From NCBI RefSeq assembly GCF_000716605.1, contig NZ_JNXE01000044.1, forward strand, positions 18,750 to 82,749: a stretch of 64,000 bases of DNA, given 5' to 3'. The translations under genes were made by a program, and so were the position numbers. The first letter of the stretch is position 1. Each line of letters opens with the position of its first letter. This document shows, in pieces, positions 8,376-18,680 of this stretch. Source of the DNA: Streptomyces sp. NRRL F-525 (GTDB taxonomy: Bacteria; Actinomycetota; Actinomycetes; Streptomycetales; Streptomycetaceae). The notes beneath the pieces were generated by a model, which was not told where the DNA came from, did no database searches, and saw only the letters and a program-made list of their open reading frames with translations.

Positions 8376-11300
8376 ATGGAGCCCGCGGTACTCGGTGGCA
8401 AGCTGGCGTCAGGCCTGATCACACCACTGCTGAAGAAGCTGTTCGTACCCGACGCCCCCGGCGCGGGCCTGGTCGACAGACCGATCCGCCTCTCCTCCCT
8501 CGTCTCCTTCAAGGGCGAGAAACGCACCCTGACGGAGAAGGACGTCCACAAGCTCGCCGCCCACCTGGTCGCGCGGGCCGTGGACTCCCCCGGCGAGCCC
8601 CCCTTCCCGCCCGACGAACAGACCGCCGTGGCCGACGCGTTGGCCCGCAGACTCCTGGCTCTCGGCGACCTGGCCATGGACGACGTCCAGGCCGTACGAC
8701 TCGGACACCGGGAACTGGCCCGGCAGTTGGAGTACGGCGCCCCCGCACCCGCCGGACTCTCCACCGACGCCCGCTACTTCCTAGGCAACGCCACCGAGTG
8801 GGCCTGCCTCCAGATCCTGGAGTTCTTCACCCGCCGCTCCACGTTCGTAGCCCGCACGCTGGTGGAACAGACCCGCAGCCAGGCCGAACTGATCGCCCGC
8901 GTAGACGAGTTGATCGCCCGCACCCAACGCCCCGGTTCCCAGGACCGCGCCTTCGAGCGCCGCTACCTCCCGTACGTCGCCGAGCGCCACAACCACATCA
9001 CCATCTACGGCATCGACCTCCGCGACTCCCCGGACCGCTGGCCCCTCGAAGTGGCGTACCTGAGCCTGGAGGCGACGGCAACAGAGGAACGCCACCTCCC
9101 CGACGAACACCCCGGTGCGTCCTTCAGCGTCCAACTCCCCGCCGAAGAAGCCCTGTCGACGCACGACCGCGTCCTGCTGCGCGGTGACGCGGGCTCCGGC
9201 AAGACGACCCTGGTGCAGTGGCTGGCGGTGACGGCGGCGAGGGACGGCGACCGCATCCCGTACGTCCTCCCCCTGCGCACGCTGATCCGTGCGGGCCAAC
9301 TCCCGTCCCCGGCAACCTTCCTGGCCTCGGTCGGCTGCCCGCACACCCCACCCGAGGGCTGGACGGAACGCGTCCTGACCGCCGGCCGCGCCCTGGTCCT
9401 CGTCGACGGCCTGGACGAGATCCCGTCCGCCGACCGCCACCGCACCCGCGACTGGCTCCAGTCCCTGATCAGCGCCTTCCCGGGCAACCGCTGGCTCCTG
9501 ACCTCCCGCCCCACCGCGGTCCGCCCCGACTGGCTGGCGTCGGAGGGCTTCCGCGAACTGACCCTGGCCCCCATGCGCCGCCCCGAGGTGAAGACCTTCG
9601 TCGAGCGCTGGCACACGGCGGCTCAGGCCCCGGAGTACGAGGGCCCACTCCTGGACTCCCTGCGCACGAAACGGGACTTGGCACGGCTGGCCACGAACCC
9701 CCTGATGTGCGGCCTGATCTGCGCCCTGCATCGCGAACGGAGGGGCTATCTCCCCACAGGCCGCAAGGAGTTGTACGACGCCGCCCTGACGATGCTGCTG
9801 GCCCGCCGGGACCGGGAGCGGGGCATGAGCACGCTGGAGGGAGCGGAACTGGGCGAGGAGGCCCAGCTGGAGATCCTCCAACGGCTCGCGTACGCCCTGG
9901 TGTTGAGCGGCCGCACGGAGATGGACCGGGAGACGGCGGAGGGAATCGTTGAACGATGCCTGCCCACGGTCGCGGGGCGGGGCGACGCCGGGACGGTACT
10001 GCGGGACCTCCTACTGAGAAGCGGCCTGCTGCGCCAACCCGCCGACGGTGTCGTCGACTTCGTCCACCGCACGTTCCAGGACTACCTGGGCGCCCGGTAC
10101 GCGGTCGAGGAGGGCCACCTCGACGTCCTGACCTCCCACGCGGGCGACGCCCAGTGGGAGGACGTGATCCGGATGGCGGTCGCCCACGCCCGGCCGCGCG
10201 AACGGGTCGTACTCCTACGGCAGTTGCTGGCCCGGGAGGAGCCCCGGCTGACGCTGCTCGCACTGGCCTGCCAGGAGCATGCGACGGCGTTGGACCCGGG
10301 GGTGCGGGCGGAGGTCGAGACGCAGGCGGCCGAGCTGATCCCGCCGCGTACGACGGAGGACGCGCTCGCGTTGGCGGAGGCGGGACCGCTGGTCCTGGAA
10401 CTGCTGCCGGGGCCGGAGGGGTTGACGGACGAGGAGGCGAGGGCGGTCACGGTCACCGCTTCGGTCCTGGGCGGGGCGGAGCCCGATGGCGCGCTGGCGG
10501 TCCTGCGCCGCTTCCGCGGGCATCCGTCCCACGGCGTACGACGCCAACTCGCGGGCACGTGGGACCGGTTCGACGCCCGGGAGTACGCCGCCGAGGTGCT
10601 CGACCGGCTGCGCCGCGACGACGGCCTCTTCCTGCGCTGCTCGACCCGGGAACAGCTGGAGGCGCTGCGGCTGATGCGGCCCTGGCACGGGCTGACGATC
10701 GAGGGTTCGGCCGCGCCGGCCGAGATCATCGACGCCGTCGGCGATCCGGACGCGGTCACTGTCCTGGGTCTTGAGCGGAACCTCGGTCTCCAGGTCCTGG
10801 ACGGACTGCTGGCCTTCCGGTCCCTGAACACACTGCGGCTTCAGGACTGCCCCGTCGTCCGGTCCCTCGAGCCGCTGTCCGAACTGCCCTTGACCGAGCT
10901 GACGTTCAACAACATCGTCGAAACGGCGGGCCTGCGGAACCTGCGCGGACTCACCCGCCTCTCCCTGGACCAGGTGCTCCCGAGCCCGCACCTGCGCGCC
11001 CACCTGCCGCTGGACGCGCGCCTGGAGTACCTGCACCTGGGCCGGTACACGCTCGCTTCCACGGACCTGCGCGATCTCGATCAATGGCCGACCCTCACCA
11101 CGCTCAGCCTCGGCCGGACGGACGGCACCATGACGGCCGGGGACTGGCGGGAGGTGGGCCGGCTGCCCGCCCTGCGGAACCTCGTGCTGAACACGTCCCT
11201 TGACCGCTATGCCGTGGAGGAGATGCCGGTCATCCCCTCCATCGGGTGCCTCCGGCTGCCCGCCCAGGACGCCACCCGGGACCAGCTCCGCACCCTGGCC

Positions 11301-11414
11301 TCGCGCCTCCCCGGCCTGCGCAAGGTGCGCTTCAAGACGTACGGCCTGAAGATCCACCTCGACCGCTACGCCGCGCTTTTCCCCGCCGCCGAAGTAACCG
11401 ACGACCGGCGCTGA
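8376..11414 (+). CDS. NACHT-domain NTPase with leucine-rich-repeat C terminus (putative defence/NLR-like protein)
   Basis: A 1012-residue STAND NTPase. Residues 1-195 are a helical N-terminal domain of the sort found on actinobacterial NACHT proteins. The NACHT core has Walker A RGDAGSGKTTLVQW (about 269-282), Walker B ALVLVDGLDEIP (about 339-350), sensor LLTSRP (374-379), and the family segment TNPLMCGLICALHRERRGYLP. A winged-helix-like part follows with FVHRTFQDYLGA. From about 815 onward the sequence is leucine-rich, with repeats such as LNTLRLQDC, LTELTFNN and LTRLSLDQ. Bacterial NACHT proteins are known anti-phage sensors, and this function is inferred here from domains only. The ATG at 8376 is preceded by GTGGGG; GTG 8364 is an alternative. 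It stands alone in a core region, convergent to clpC. Confidence 0.85.
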   Translation: MEPAVLGGKLASGLITPLLKKLFVPDAPGAGLVDRPIRLSSLVSFKGEKRTLTEKDVHKLAAHLVARAVDSPGEPPFPPDEQTAVADALARRLLALGDLAMDDVQAVRLGHRELARQLEYGAPAPAGLSTDARYFLGNATEWACLQILEFFTRRSTFVARTLVEQTRSQAELIARVDELIARTQRPGSQDRAFERRYLPYVAERHNHITIYGIDLRDSPDRWPLEVAYLSLEATATEERHLPDEHPGASFSVQLPAEEALSTHDRVLLRGDAGSGKTTLVQWLAVTAARDGDRIPYVLPLRTLIRAGQLPSPATFLASVGCPHTPPEGWTERVLTAGRALVLVDGLDEIPSADRHRTRDWLQSLISAFPGNRWLLTSRPTAVRPDWLASEGFRELTLAPMRRPEVKTFVERWHTAAQAPEYEGPLLDSLRTKRDLARLATNPLMCGLICALHRERRGYLPTGRKELYDAALTMLLARRDRERGMSTLEGAELGEEAQLEILQRLAYALVLSGRTEMDRETAEGIVERCLPTVAGRGDAGTVLRDLLLRSGLLRQPADGVVDFVHRTFQDYLGARYAVEEGHLDVLTSHAGDAQWEDVIRMAVAHARPRERVVLLRQLLAREEPRLTLLALACQEHATALDPGVRAEVETQAAELIPPRTTEDALALAEAGPLVLELLPGPEGLTDEEARAVTVTASVLGGAEPDGALAVLRRFRGHPSHGVRRQLAGTWDRFDAREYAAEVLDRLRRDDGLFLRCSTREQLEALRLMRPWHGLTIEGSAAPAEIIDAVGDPDAVTVLGLERNLGLQVLDGLLAFRSLNTLRLQDCPVVRSLEPLSELPLTELTFNNIVETAGLRNLRGLTRLSLDQVLPSPHLRAHLPLDARLEYLHLGRYTLASTDLRDLDQWPTLTTLSLGRTDGTMTAGDWREVGRLPALRNLVLNTSLDRYAVEEMPVIPSIGCLRLPAQDATRDQLRTLASRLPGLRKVRFKTYGLKIHLDRYAALFPAAEVTDDRR

Positions 11415-11433
11415 CTCCTGCCCCGAATACGCG

Positions 11434-11467
11434 AAAGGGGCCGGTGTCCAAAAGGCACCGACCCCTT
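11434..11467. terminator. Bidirectional hairpin terminator between NACHT gene and clpC
   Basis: A 12-bp inverted repeat with one mismatch, AAGGGGCCGGTG (11435-11446) and CACCGACCCCTT (11456-11467), loop of nine bases. It sits in the 82-bp gap between two convergent genes and can serve both strands. Confidence 0.75.
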
Positions 11468-11496
11468 CCCAGCCGTAAAACCCAAACCGCTGAGCC

Positions 11497-14025
<2,529 letters not shown>

Positions 14026-14240
14026 CGTTAATCGCTCCTCAGAGCGGTCAGGCAGTAAGGGGACGCTCCCCTCCCTGTCCTTCCGCAGCTTAGTCCCGCA
14101 AGCGGGGACCGCTCATTCCAACTGCCGACACCGGACCGAGAACCAACACTGCCTCCTGAACCGTAACGCCGACATCTGCTCCAACCTGATGGTGCGAGAC
14201 GATGTTCCCGCAGGCCAGGCAGTTACCCTCACCATGAGTA

Positions 14241-14254
14241 CGCCGATGGCGAAC
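14241..14254 (-). promoter_or_regulatory. Candidate ClgR-binding site 1 upstream of clpC
   Basis: Read on the minus strand this is GTTCGCCATCGGCG, an exact match to GTTCGC-N5-GCG, which I recall as the binding consensus of the Streptomyces protease-gene activator ClgR. It lies about 215 bp upstream of the clpC start codon. Confidence 0.5.
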
Positions 14255-14347
14255 GTGAGACGCCCTTTTCTGCGTGTCGCCCCCTCCCACTAGGGATTGT
14301 CTTACCCGCACGGACTGACACTCCATGCCGTTCGCACCGGTTCCCTC

Positions 14348-14361
14348 CGCTACGGGCGAAC
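14348..14361 (-). promoter_or_regulatory. Candidate ClgR-binding site 2 upstream of clpC
   Basis: Read on the minus strand this is GTTCGCCCGTAGCG, a second exact match to GTTCGC-N5-GCG in the same orientation. It lies about 320 bp upstream of clpC and close to the start of the divergent hypothetical gene, so it could instead belong to that promoter. Confidence 0.4.
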
Positions 14362-14467
14362 AACCTTGCGCCGCGCCGCACCCCCGAACGCCCCCGCAAC
14401 CCGCACCCAGCGCATTCGTTGGACCACCCAGCGTAACTCCCGGCCCGCTTCGGCGGTTGCTCTTGGC

Positions 14468-15115
14468 ATGGTTCGCACAGTCCCCCCTCTCGGCACGGTC
14501 CCGCTCCCCCGCCGCCCGCGCGATCCGGACGACCGGCGGCGGAACTGGTACGAGAACGAACTGGGGTGGCGCACGGTGCCCGGAGAGCCGCTACGGCTGA
14601 TCACGGGCCTGCGTTTCGACGTCCTGGACGTGCCGGTCGAGGCCGGTGCCGCGGCGCTGTGGCGGCTGGGTCCGGATTCTCCGGTGGCCGTGCAGGGCGA
14701 CCGGATGCGGCTGCTGGTGGCCGCGGGCAGCGCGGAGGAGCTTCCGGGGCTGCTGGACTGGCTGGAGTGGGGCGCTCTGGCGCCGGCGCTGGATCTGGTG
14801 GCACTGGGCGCGGACGGGCTCATGGAGGCGCCGTCGTTCCCCGGGGCGAGGCCCGCAGGGGCGCCGCTGCCGGGCGCGGGGGCCGCGAGGGCGCGACCGC
14901 TCCCCGCGGGCGGTTCACGTCCCTTGCAGGGGGCCGCCGTATGGCTGCGACCCCCCGAGCCGGGGTGCGAGGTCGAGGCCTCGCTGCCGACAATGTCGGC
15001 CGTGGGGGGCATCGGTCATGCCCCTGATCTCGTACGACTTGTGGACACGGTGGCCACACAGTGCCACCGGGTACGGCTGCGGCGCTCGTGCGCTCAGCCG
15101 TTGGCCTTCTCGTAG
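14468..15115 (+). CDS. Conserved-looking hypothetical protein between clpC and lsr2
   Basis: 215 residues of unknown function. The N-terminal half is ordered and includes DRRRNWYENELGWRTVPGEP and LRLITGLRFDVLDVP, which resembles the front of the prim-pol-like proteins of actinobacteria, though I see no catalytic acidic triad. The second half is rich in Pro, Gly and Ala and ends in a basic tail. The ATG at 14468 has only a weak GGCGG upstream. Its last 22 bases overlap the 3' end of lsr2 on the opposite strand, so transcription through it would run antisense into lsr2. Confidence 0.6.
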   Translation: MVRTVPPLGTVPLPRRPRDPDDRRRNWYENELGWRTVPGEPLRLITGLRFDVLDVPVEAGAAALWRLGPDSPVAVQGDRMRLLVAAGSAEELPGLLDWLEWGALAPALDLVALGADGLMEAPSFPGARPAGAPLPGAGAARARPLPAGGSRPLQGAAVWLRPPEPGCEVEASLPTMSAVGGIGHAPDLVRLVDTVATQCHRVRLRRSCAQPLAFS

Positions 15116-15429
15116 GCCTCGCGAATGGCCGCGGGAACACGGCCGCGGTCGTTCACGTCGTGGCCGTTCTCCTTGGCCCACGCGCGAATCTGCGCGGTGT
15201 CCTGGCTGCCACCGGTTGCGGCGCGTGCCTTTCCGCGACCACCCGAAGCGCGGCCACCGGTACGGCGCCCACCCTTCACGTAAGCGTCGAGAAGTCCACG
15301 GAGCTTGTCCGCATTCGCGGTGGTGAGATCGATCTCGTACGTCTTGCCGTCCAGCGCGAACGTCACCGTCTCGTCCGCCTCGCCGCCGTCGAGGTCATCG
15401 ACAAGAAGGACCTGAACCTTCTGTGCCAC
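15094..15429 (-). CDS. lsr2: Lsr2, nucleoid-associated DNA-bridging silencer
   Basis: A 111-residue Lsr2. The N-terminal dimerisation domain starts AQKVQVLLVDDLDGGEADET. The middle is a Gly/Arg-rich linker, and the C-terminal DNA-binding domain contains the AT-hook-like RGR in NDRGRVPAAI that inserts in the minor groove of AT-rich DNA. In actinobacteria Lsr2 silences horizontally acquired and biosynthetic genes. The GTG at 15429 (preceded by AAAGGAAAT) matches the usual family start better than the ATG at 15444. Its promoter region is unusually AT-rich and has a double palindrome. Confidence 0.96.
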   Translation of the reverse strand: MAQKVQVLLVDDLDGGEADETVTFALDGKTYEIDLTTANADKLRGLLDAYVKGGRRTGGRASGGRGKARAATGGSQDTAQIRAWAKENGHDVNDRGRVPAAIREAYEKANG

Positions 15430-15502
15430 CGGATTTCCTTTCATCGATTACTTGCGGGTCTGGGGTCTGCGGCGTCCGCCGTTTCGCCGTCCCCTGTTAT
15501 AT

Positions 15503-15517
15503 GCAGTACTGCAGTAC
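15503..15517. promoter_or_regulatory. Double palindrome GCAGTACTGCAGTAC upstream of lsr2
   Basis: Two overlapping perfect palindromes, GCAGTACTGC (15503-15512) and GTACTGCAGTAC (15506-15517), are also a tandem repeat of GCAGTAC. They lie 74-88 bp upstream of the lsr2 start in a locally AT-rich stretch. They look like an operator; the protein is unknown. Confidence 0.5.
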
Positions 15518-15653
15518 GTCGGAAAGCAAACCGCTTTTGCTGGAAAAACACAAACCCCTGGGAGAGACCGAGTGACCTCCCTCGCCCAGAAAGATGCGCG
15601 TTTCGGACATAGGGAACCTGGGCAGGGCGACCCGGCCGAATTGGGGGACGCGA

Positions 15654-16187
15654 TCACAGATGCAGAAGCATCCGGCTGTTGCCCAAGGTGTTCGGTTTCA
15701 CTCGTTCGAGACCGAGGAACTCCGCCACGCCCTCGTCATAGGAACGCAACAGCTCCGCGTAGACATCGGTGTCGACCGGTGTCTCACCGATCTCCACGAA
15801 GCCGTGCTTCGAGAAGAAGTCCACTTCGAAGGTGAGACAGAAAACGCGACGAACGCCTAGCCAGCGAGCCGTGTGCAGCAACTTCTCCAGCAACTGATGG
15901 CCCACACCGGCACCCTTCAAGCCGGGCTTCACCGCGAGAGTGCGGACTTCCGCGAGGTCTTCCCACATGACATGCAGTGCCCCGCAGCCGACGACCTCGG
16001 CGTTGTCGTCCCGTTCGGCGACCCAGAACTCCTGGATGTCCTCGTAAAGAGTCACCGTCGCTTTGTCGAGCAGGATGCGACCGCGGACGTAGGCGTCAAG
16101 GAGTCGGCGCACCGCCTCGACATCGCCGGTCCTGGCCCGCCGGACGGTGATGGCTTTCGCGGTGACTTCGGGGTGCTCTGCTGACAT
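15654..16187 (-). CDS. GNAT-family amino-acid N-acetyltransferase (ArgA-like)
   Basis: A 177-residue GNAT-fold enzyme. It starts with ITVRRARTGDVEAVRRLLDA and has the acetyl-CoA pyrophosphate loop in VKPGLKGAGVGHQLLEKLL. The segment FCLTFEVDFFSKHGF is typical of short actinobacterial N-acetylglutamate synthases annotated as amino-acid N-acetyltransferase. If so, it makes N-acetylglutamate, the first step of arginine synthesis, in the cytoplasm. No arginine genes are nearby, so substrate assignment rests on sequence resemblance alone. It lies on the same strand as lsr2 and the BlaI-type gene, with a 9-bp gap to the latter. Confidence 0.8.
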   Translation of the reverse strand: MSAEHPEVTAKAITVRRARTGDVEAVRRLLDAYVRGRILLDKATVTLYEDIQEFWVAERDDNAEVVGCGALHVMWEDLAEVRTLAVKPGLKGAGVGHQLLEKLLHTARWLGVRRVFCLTFEVDFFSKHGFVEIGETPVDTDVYAELLRSYDEGVAEFLGLERVKPNTLGNSRMLLHL

Positions 16188-16196
16188 GAGCGGACG

Positions 16197-16622
16197 CTAT
16201 CGCCCGCCCCTGGAGGGCGTGGAGCCGGGGTTCTGGACGCCATCCGCGGGTTCGGGTGTTTCCGGTCCCTGGACGATGCGTACGGCGCTGCGGAGGGCCT
16301 CGCGCTGTTCGTCGCTCATCATCCCGAAGAAGGCCACGAGAGCGGCGGCGGGGTTGTCGCTCTGGGACCAGGCGTCGTTCATCAGGGCGGCGGAGTAGGC
16401 GGCCCGTGTGGAGACCGCCTCATATCGATAGGCCCGGCCTTCCGCCTCACGGCGCACCCAGCCCTTCTGATGGAGATTGTCCAAAACGGTCATCACCGTG
16501 GTGTACGCGATCGACCGTTCCTGCTGAAGGTCTTCCAGGACTTCTCGAACGGTCACCGGGCGGTTCCACTTCCACACCCGCGTCATGACCGAGTCTTCGA
16601 GTTCTCCCAATGGGCGAGGCAC
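16197..16622 (-). CDS. BlaI/MecI/CopY-family transcriptional repressor
   Basis: A 141-residue regulator with the N-terminal winged helix of the BlaI/MecI family, seen in LGELEDSVMTRVWKWNRPVT and TTVMTVLDNLHQKGWVRRE. A C-terminal dimerisation helix with FFGMMSDEQREALRSAV follows, then a disordered Pro/Gly tail. Members repress beta-lactamase, penicillin-binding-protein or membrane peptidase genes, often with a BlaR-type sensor protease. No such partner is visible here. The GTG start at 16622 gives the conserved MPRPLGELE beginning. Confidence 0.88.
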   Translation of the reverse strand: MPRPLGELEDSVMTRVWKWNRPVTVREVLEDLQQERSIAYTTVMTVLDNLHQKGWVRREAEGRAYRYEAVSTRAAYSAALMNDAWSQSDNPAAALVAFFGMMSDEQREALRSAVRIVQGPETPEPADGVQNPGSTPSRGGR

Positions 16623-16652
16623 AGCTCAGAACCATAGTGGAAAAGGAACAAA

Positions 16653-16705
16653 AAGGGCGTACGACTCGGAAAGCACGCGTGCGCGTGCGGGAGTCGTACG
16701 CCCTT
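16653..16705 (-). terminator. Strong hairpin terminator after the 59-residue membrane protein gene
   Basis: A perfect 15-bp inverted repeat, AAGGGCGTACGACTC (16653-16667) and GAGTCGTACGCCCTT (16691-16705), with a 23-base GC-rich loop that can itself pair. It lies 26 bp past the small gene's stop, and a T-rich run follows on the minus strand. Confidence 0.85.
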
Positions 16706-16730
16706 GAAGGCGCCGGGGAAAACGGAGGGT

Positions 16731-16910
16731 TCAGGCGTCGGCAGCCGAAGAGGCCTGGCGGGCGCTCTCCGCGCGCGCGATGGCGGCGTCGACGGCCGCG
16801 TCCTCCTTGGCCTTCATGGCCCCGCCCTGGGTCTTCACGATGACCCGGATCAGTCCGATGAAGAACACGGCCATGACGACCGGGGGCACGAGCGCGGAGA
16901 CATAGTCCAT
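16731..16910 (-). CDS. Small single-pass membrane protein, 59 residues
   Basis: The frame from ATG 16910 to TGA 16731 encodes 59 residues. It has one clear transmembrane helix, LVPPVVMAVFFIGLIRVIV, then a charged helix KAKEDAAVDAAIARAESARQ, and a short Ala/Ser tail. GGAGG stands one base before the ATG, closer than usual. The strong hairpin just after the stop and the clean topology argue that it is a real gene. I recall a protein like this conserved near lsr2 in Streptomyces, with no known function. Confidence 0.72.
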   Translation of the reverse strand: MDYVSALVPPVVMAVFFIGLIRVIVKTQGGAMKAKEDAAVDAAIARAESARQASSAADA

Positions 16911-16957
16911 GCCTCCAGAGTAGCCACGGGCCCCAAGGAGGACGGGGCGGGGTCGGT

Positions 16958-17638
16958 TCAGCCGGCGGCGAGTTGCTGCGACGGGTTCGCGGGAGGCGGT
17001 GCCGGTTTGCGCCGGGGGAAGACCTCGCCGGGGGTGGGGATGGGCCGGGACGGCTTCGGCGCCGAGGGCGCGGGCGTCGGCGCGGGCCGCTCCACGGGCT
17101 TGCGCACGGGCTCCTTGGCGTCCTCCCCGACCGGTTCGCCGTCGGCCGCGCGAAAGCCGCCGGAGAGGCCTCCAGGGAGCGCCAGGAGGCGGGTGCGCGA
17201 GGCGGGGACGGTCGGGGCGGCGGCCCTGGCGGTCGTACGACGGGCGAGACGCGCGCGTACGTCCTGCTCGGCGAGGGTGAGGCAGCGGTCCAGGAGGACG
17301 GCGGCGGAGGGGTTCCCGCGCAGCGCTCTCAGCGCGGAGAGGTCGTCGACGTCCGGGCGGTACCCGGCGCCGAGCGCCTCCTCCAGGAGGGTGAGGTAGC
17401 CGGCGGTGGTGCCGGGCAGGGCGGCGCGGTACCGGGCGAGGTCGGCGACCAGGAAGGCGCGCAGCCGGACTCCCTCGTGTACCGCCTCGTCGAGCGATTC
17501 GGCGAGCCGAAGACAGTCCTGGACGTCCTCGGCCGAGGCGGTTCTGGGCTGGAGGGCGAGGGCGAGAGCGCGACGGAGCACACGCAGCTCCTCCGCACCG
17601 AACGCCATGCCGCCGCGGGATCCGTATGGCGTGGGCAT
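16958..17638 (-). CDS. Conserved hypothetical protein, helical N half and Pro-rich tail
   Basis: 226 residues of unknown function. Residues from about 15 to 140 look alpha-helical and contain ELRVLRRALALALQ, LRLAESLDEAVHEGVRLRAF and AALPGTTAGYLTLLEEAL. The last 80 residues are rich in Pro, Ala and Lys and probably disordered. There is no signal peptide or membrane helix. The ATG at 17638 begins MPTPYGSRGG; an in-frame extension to 17812 would be Pro/Arg-rich with no conservation signal. It lies downstream of coaX but 242 bp away. Confidence 0.7.
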   Translation of the reverse strand: MPTPYGSRGGMAFGAEELRVLRRALALALQPRTASAEDVQDCLRLAESLDEAVHEGVRLRAFLVADLARYRAALPGTTAGYLTLLEEALGAGYRPDVDDLSALRALRGNPSAAVLLDRCLTLAEQDVRARLARRTTARAAAPTVPASRTRLLALPGGLSGGFRAADGEPVGEDAKEPVRKPVERPAPTPAPSAPKPSRPIPTPGEVFPRRKPAPPPANPSQQLAAG

Positions 17639-17809
17639 GGGGCGACGATACGCGCTAATCAGACAAATTCGACATAGGGGGCGGGTGTGGCGCGGGGTTT
17701 TCGCCGGACGGCGGGGGTGGGGATGGGGTGCGGGTCGGCGAGGGTGGCGCCACACGCGCGGGGTCATCTCGGTGAGGCACTCGCCGGCCGGGGTGTCGGT
17801 CGGCAGCAC

Positions 17810-17879
17810 CACGCGCGCGGGTCACACCCGAGACGCTCGTGAGACGACCGAGCAGCCCCTTGTGTGCCCCGCGCGCGTG
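17810..17879 (-). terminator. Possible long-loop hairpin after coaX
   Basis: Perfect 12-bp arms CACGCGCGCGGG (17810-17821) and CCCGCGCGCGTG (17868-17879) lie immediately past the coaX stop codon. The 46-base loop is long for a terminator, so this is a weak call. Confidence 0.35.
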
Positions 17880-17880
17880 A

Positions 17881-18678
17881 TCACATCCGCGAGACGTTCC
17901 GCTCGTACACCAGCCGCAGGCCGATCAGGGTCAGCCAGGGCTCGTGCTCGTCGATGACCGAGGCCTCGCCCAGGACCATCGGGGCGAGGCCGCCGGTCGC
18001 GATGACGGTGACGTCCTCGGGGTCGTCGGCCAGCTCCTTGACCATGCGGTTGACGACGCCGTCGACCTGGCCGGCGAAGCCGTAGACGATGCCCGACTGC
18101 ATGGCCTCGACGGTGTTCTTGCCGATCACGCTGCGCGGCCGGGCCACCTCGATCTTGCGGAGCTGGGCGCCCTTGACGCCGAGGGCCTCGACCGAGATCT
18201 CGATTCCGGGGGAGATGACACCGCCGATGTACTCCCCGCGCGCGGAGACCGCGTCGAACGTGGTCGCCGTACCGAAGTCGACGACGATCGCCGGGCCGCC
18301 GTAGAGCTCGACCGCGGCGACCGCGTTGATGATGCGGTCCGCGCCGACCTCCTTGGGGTTGTCGGTGAGGATCGGGACGCCGGTCTTGACGCCCGGTTCG
18401 ACGAGGACGGCGGGCACGTCGCCGTAGTAGCGGCGGGTGACCTCGCGCAGTTCGTGCAGGACGGACGGGACGGTGGCGCAGATCGCGATGCCGTCGATGC
18501 CGTCGCCCAGCTCCTCTCCGAGGAGCGGGTGCATGCCCATGAGGCCCTGGAGGAGGACGGCGAGTTCGTCGGCGGTGCGGCGCGCGTCCGTGGAGATGCG
18601 CCAGTGCTCGATGATCTCCTCGCCGTCGAAGAGGCCCAGGACGGTGTGCGTGTTGCCCACGTCGATCGTGAGGAGCAT
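17881..18678 (-). CDS. coaX: Type III pantothenate kinase
   Basis: A 265-residue CoaX. The ASKHA-fold phosphate motifs are visible: MLLTIDVGNTHTVLGLF at the N terminus, GADRIINAVAA and VDFGTATTFD in the middle. It phosphorylates pantothenate with ATP, the first step of CoA synthesis; type III enzymes are not feedback-inhibited by CoA. It is the last gene of the panC-nadB-nadC-coaX operon and starts two bases after the nadC stop. Pairing with panC in the same transcript links pantothenate synthesis to its use. Confidence 0.96.
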   Translation of the reverse strand: MLLTIDVGNTHTVLGLFDGEEIIEHWRISTDARRTADELAVLLQGLMGMHPLLGEELGDGIDGIAICATVPSVLHELREVTRRYYGDVPAVLVEPGVKTGVPILTDNPKEVGADRIINAVAAVELYGGPAIVVDFGTATTFDAVSARGEYIGGVISPGIEISVEALGVKGAQLRKIEVARPRSVIGKNTVEAMQSGIVYGFAGQVDGVVNRMVKELADDPEDVTVIATGGLAPMVLGEASVIDEHEPWLTLIGLRLVYERNVSRM

Positions 18679-18680
18679 GA

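Larger units (their letters stand above)
14026..14467. other. Divergent intergenic region (442 bp) upstream of clpC
   Basis: No gene is supported here. The region must contain the clpC promoter on the minus strand and the promoter of the hypothetical gene at 14468 on the plus strand. The only recognisable elements are the two GTTCGC-N5-GCG sequences listed separately. Confidence 0.5.

Noticed and set aside
16731..16910. Suspected frameshift in the 59-residue membrane protein gene
   Set aside because: Re-reading the bases around 16860 showed that the frame is continuous from ATG 16910 to TGA 16731.
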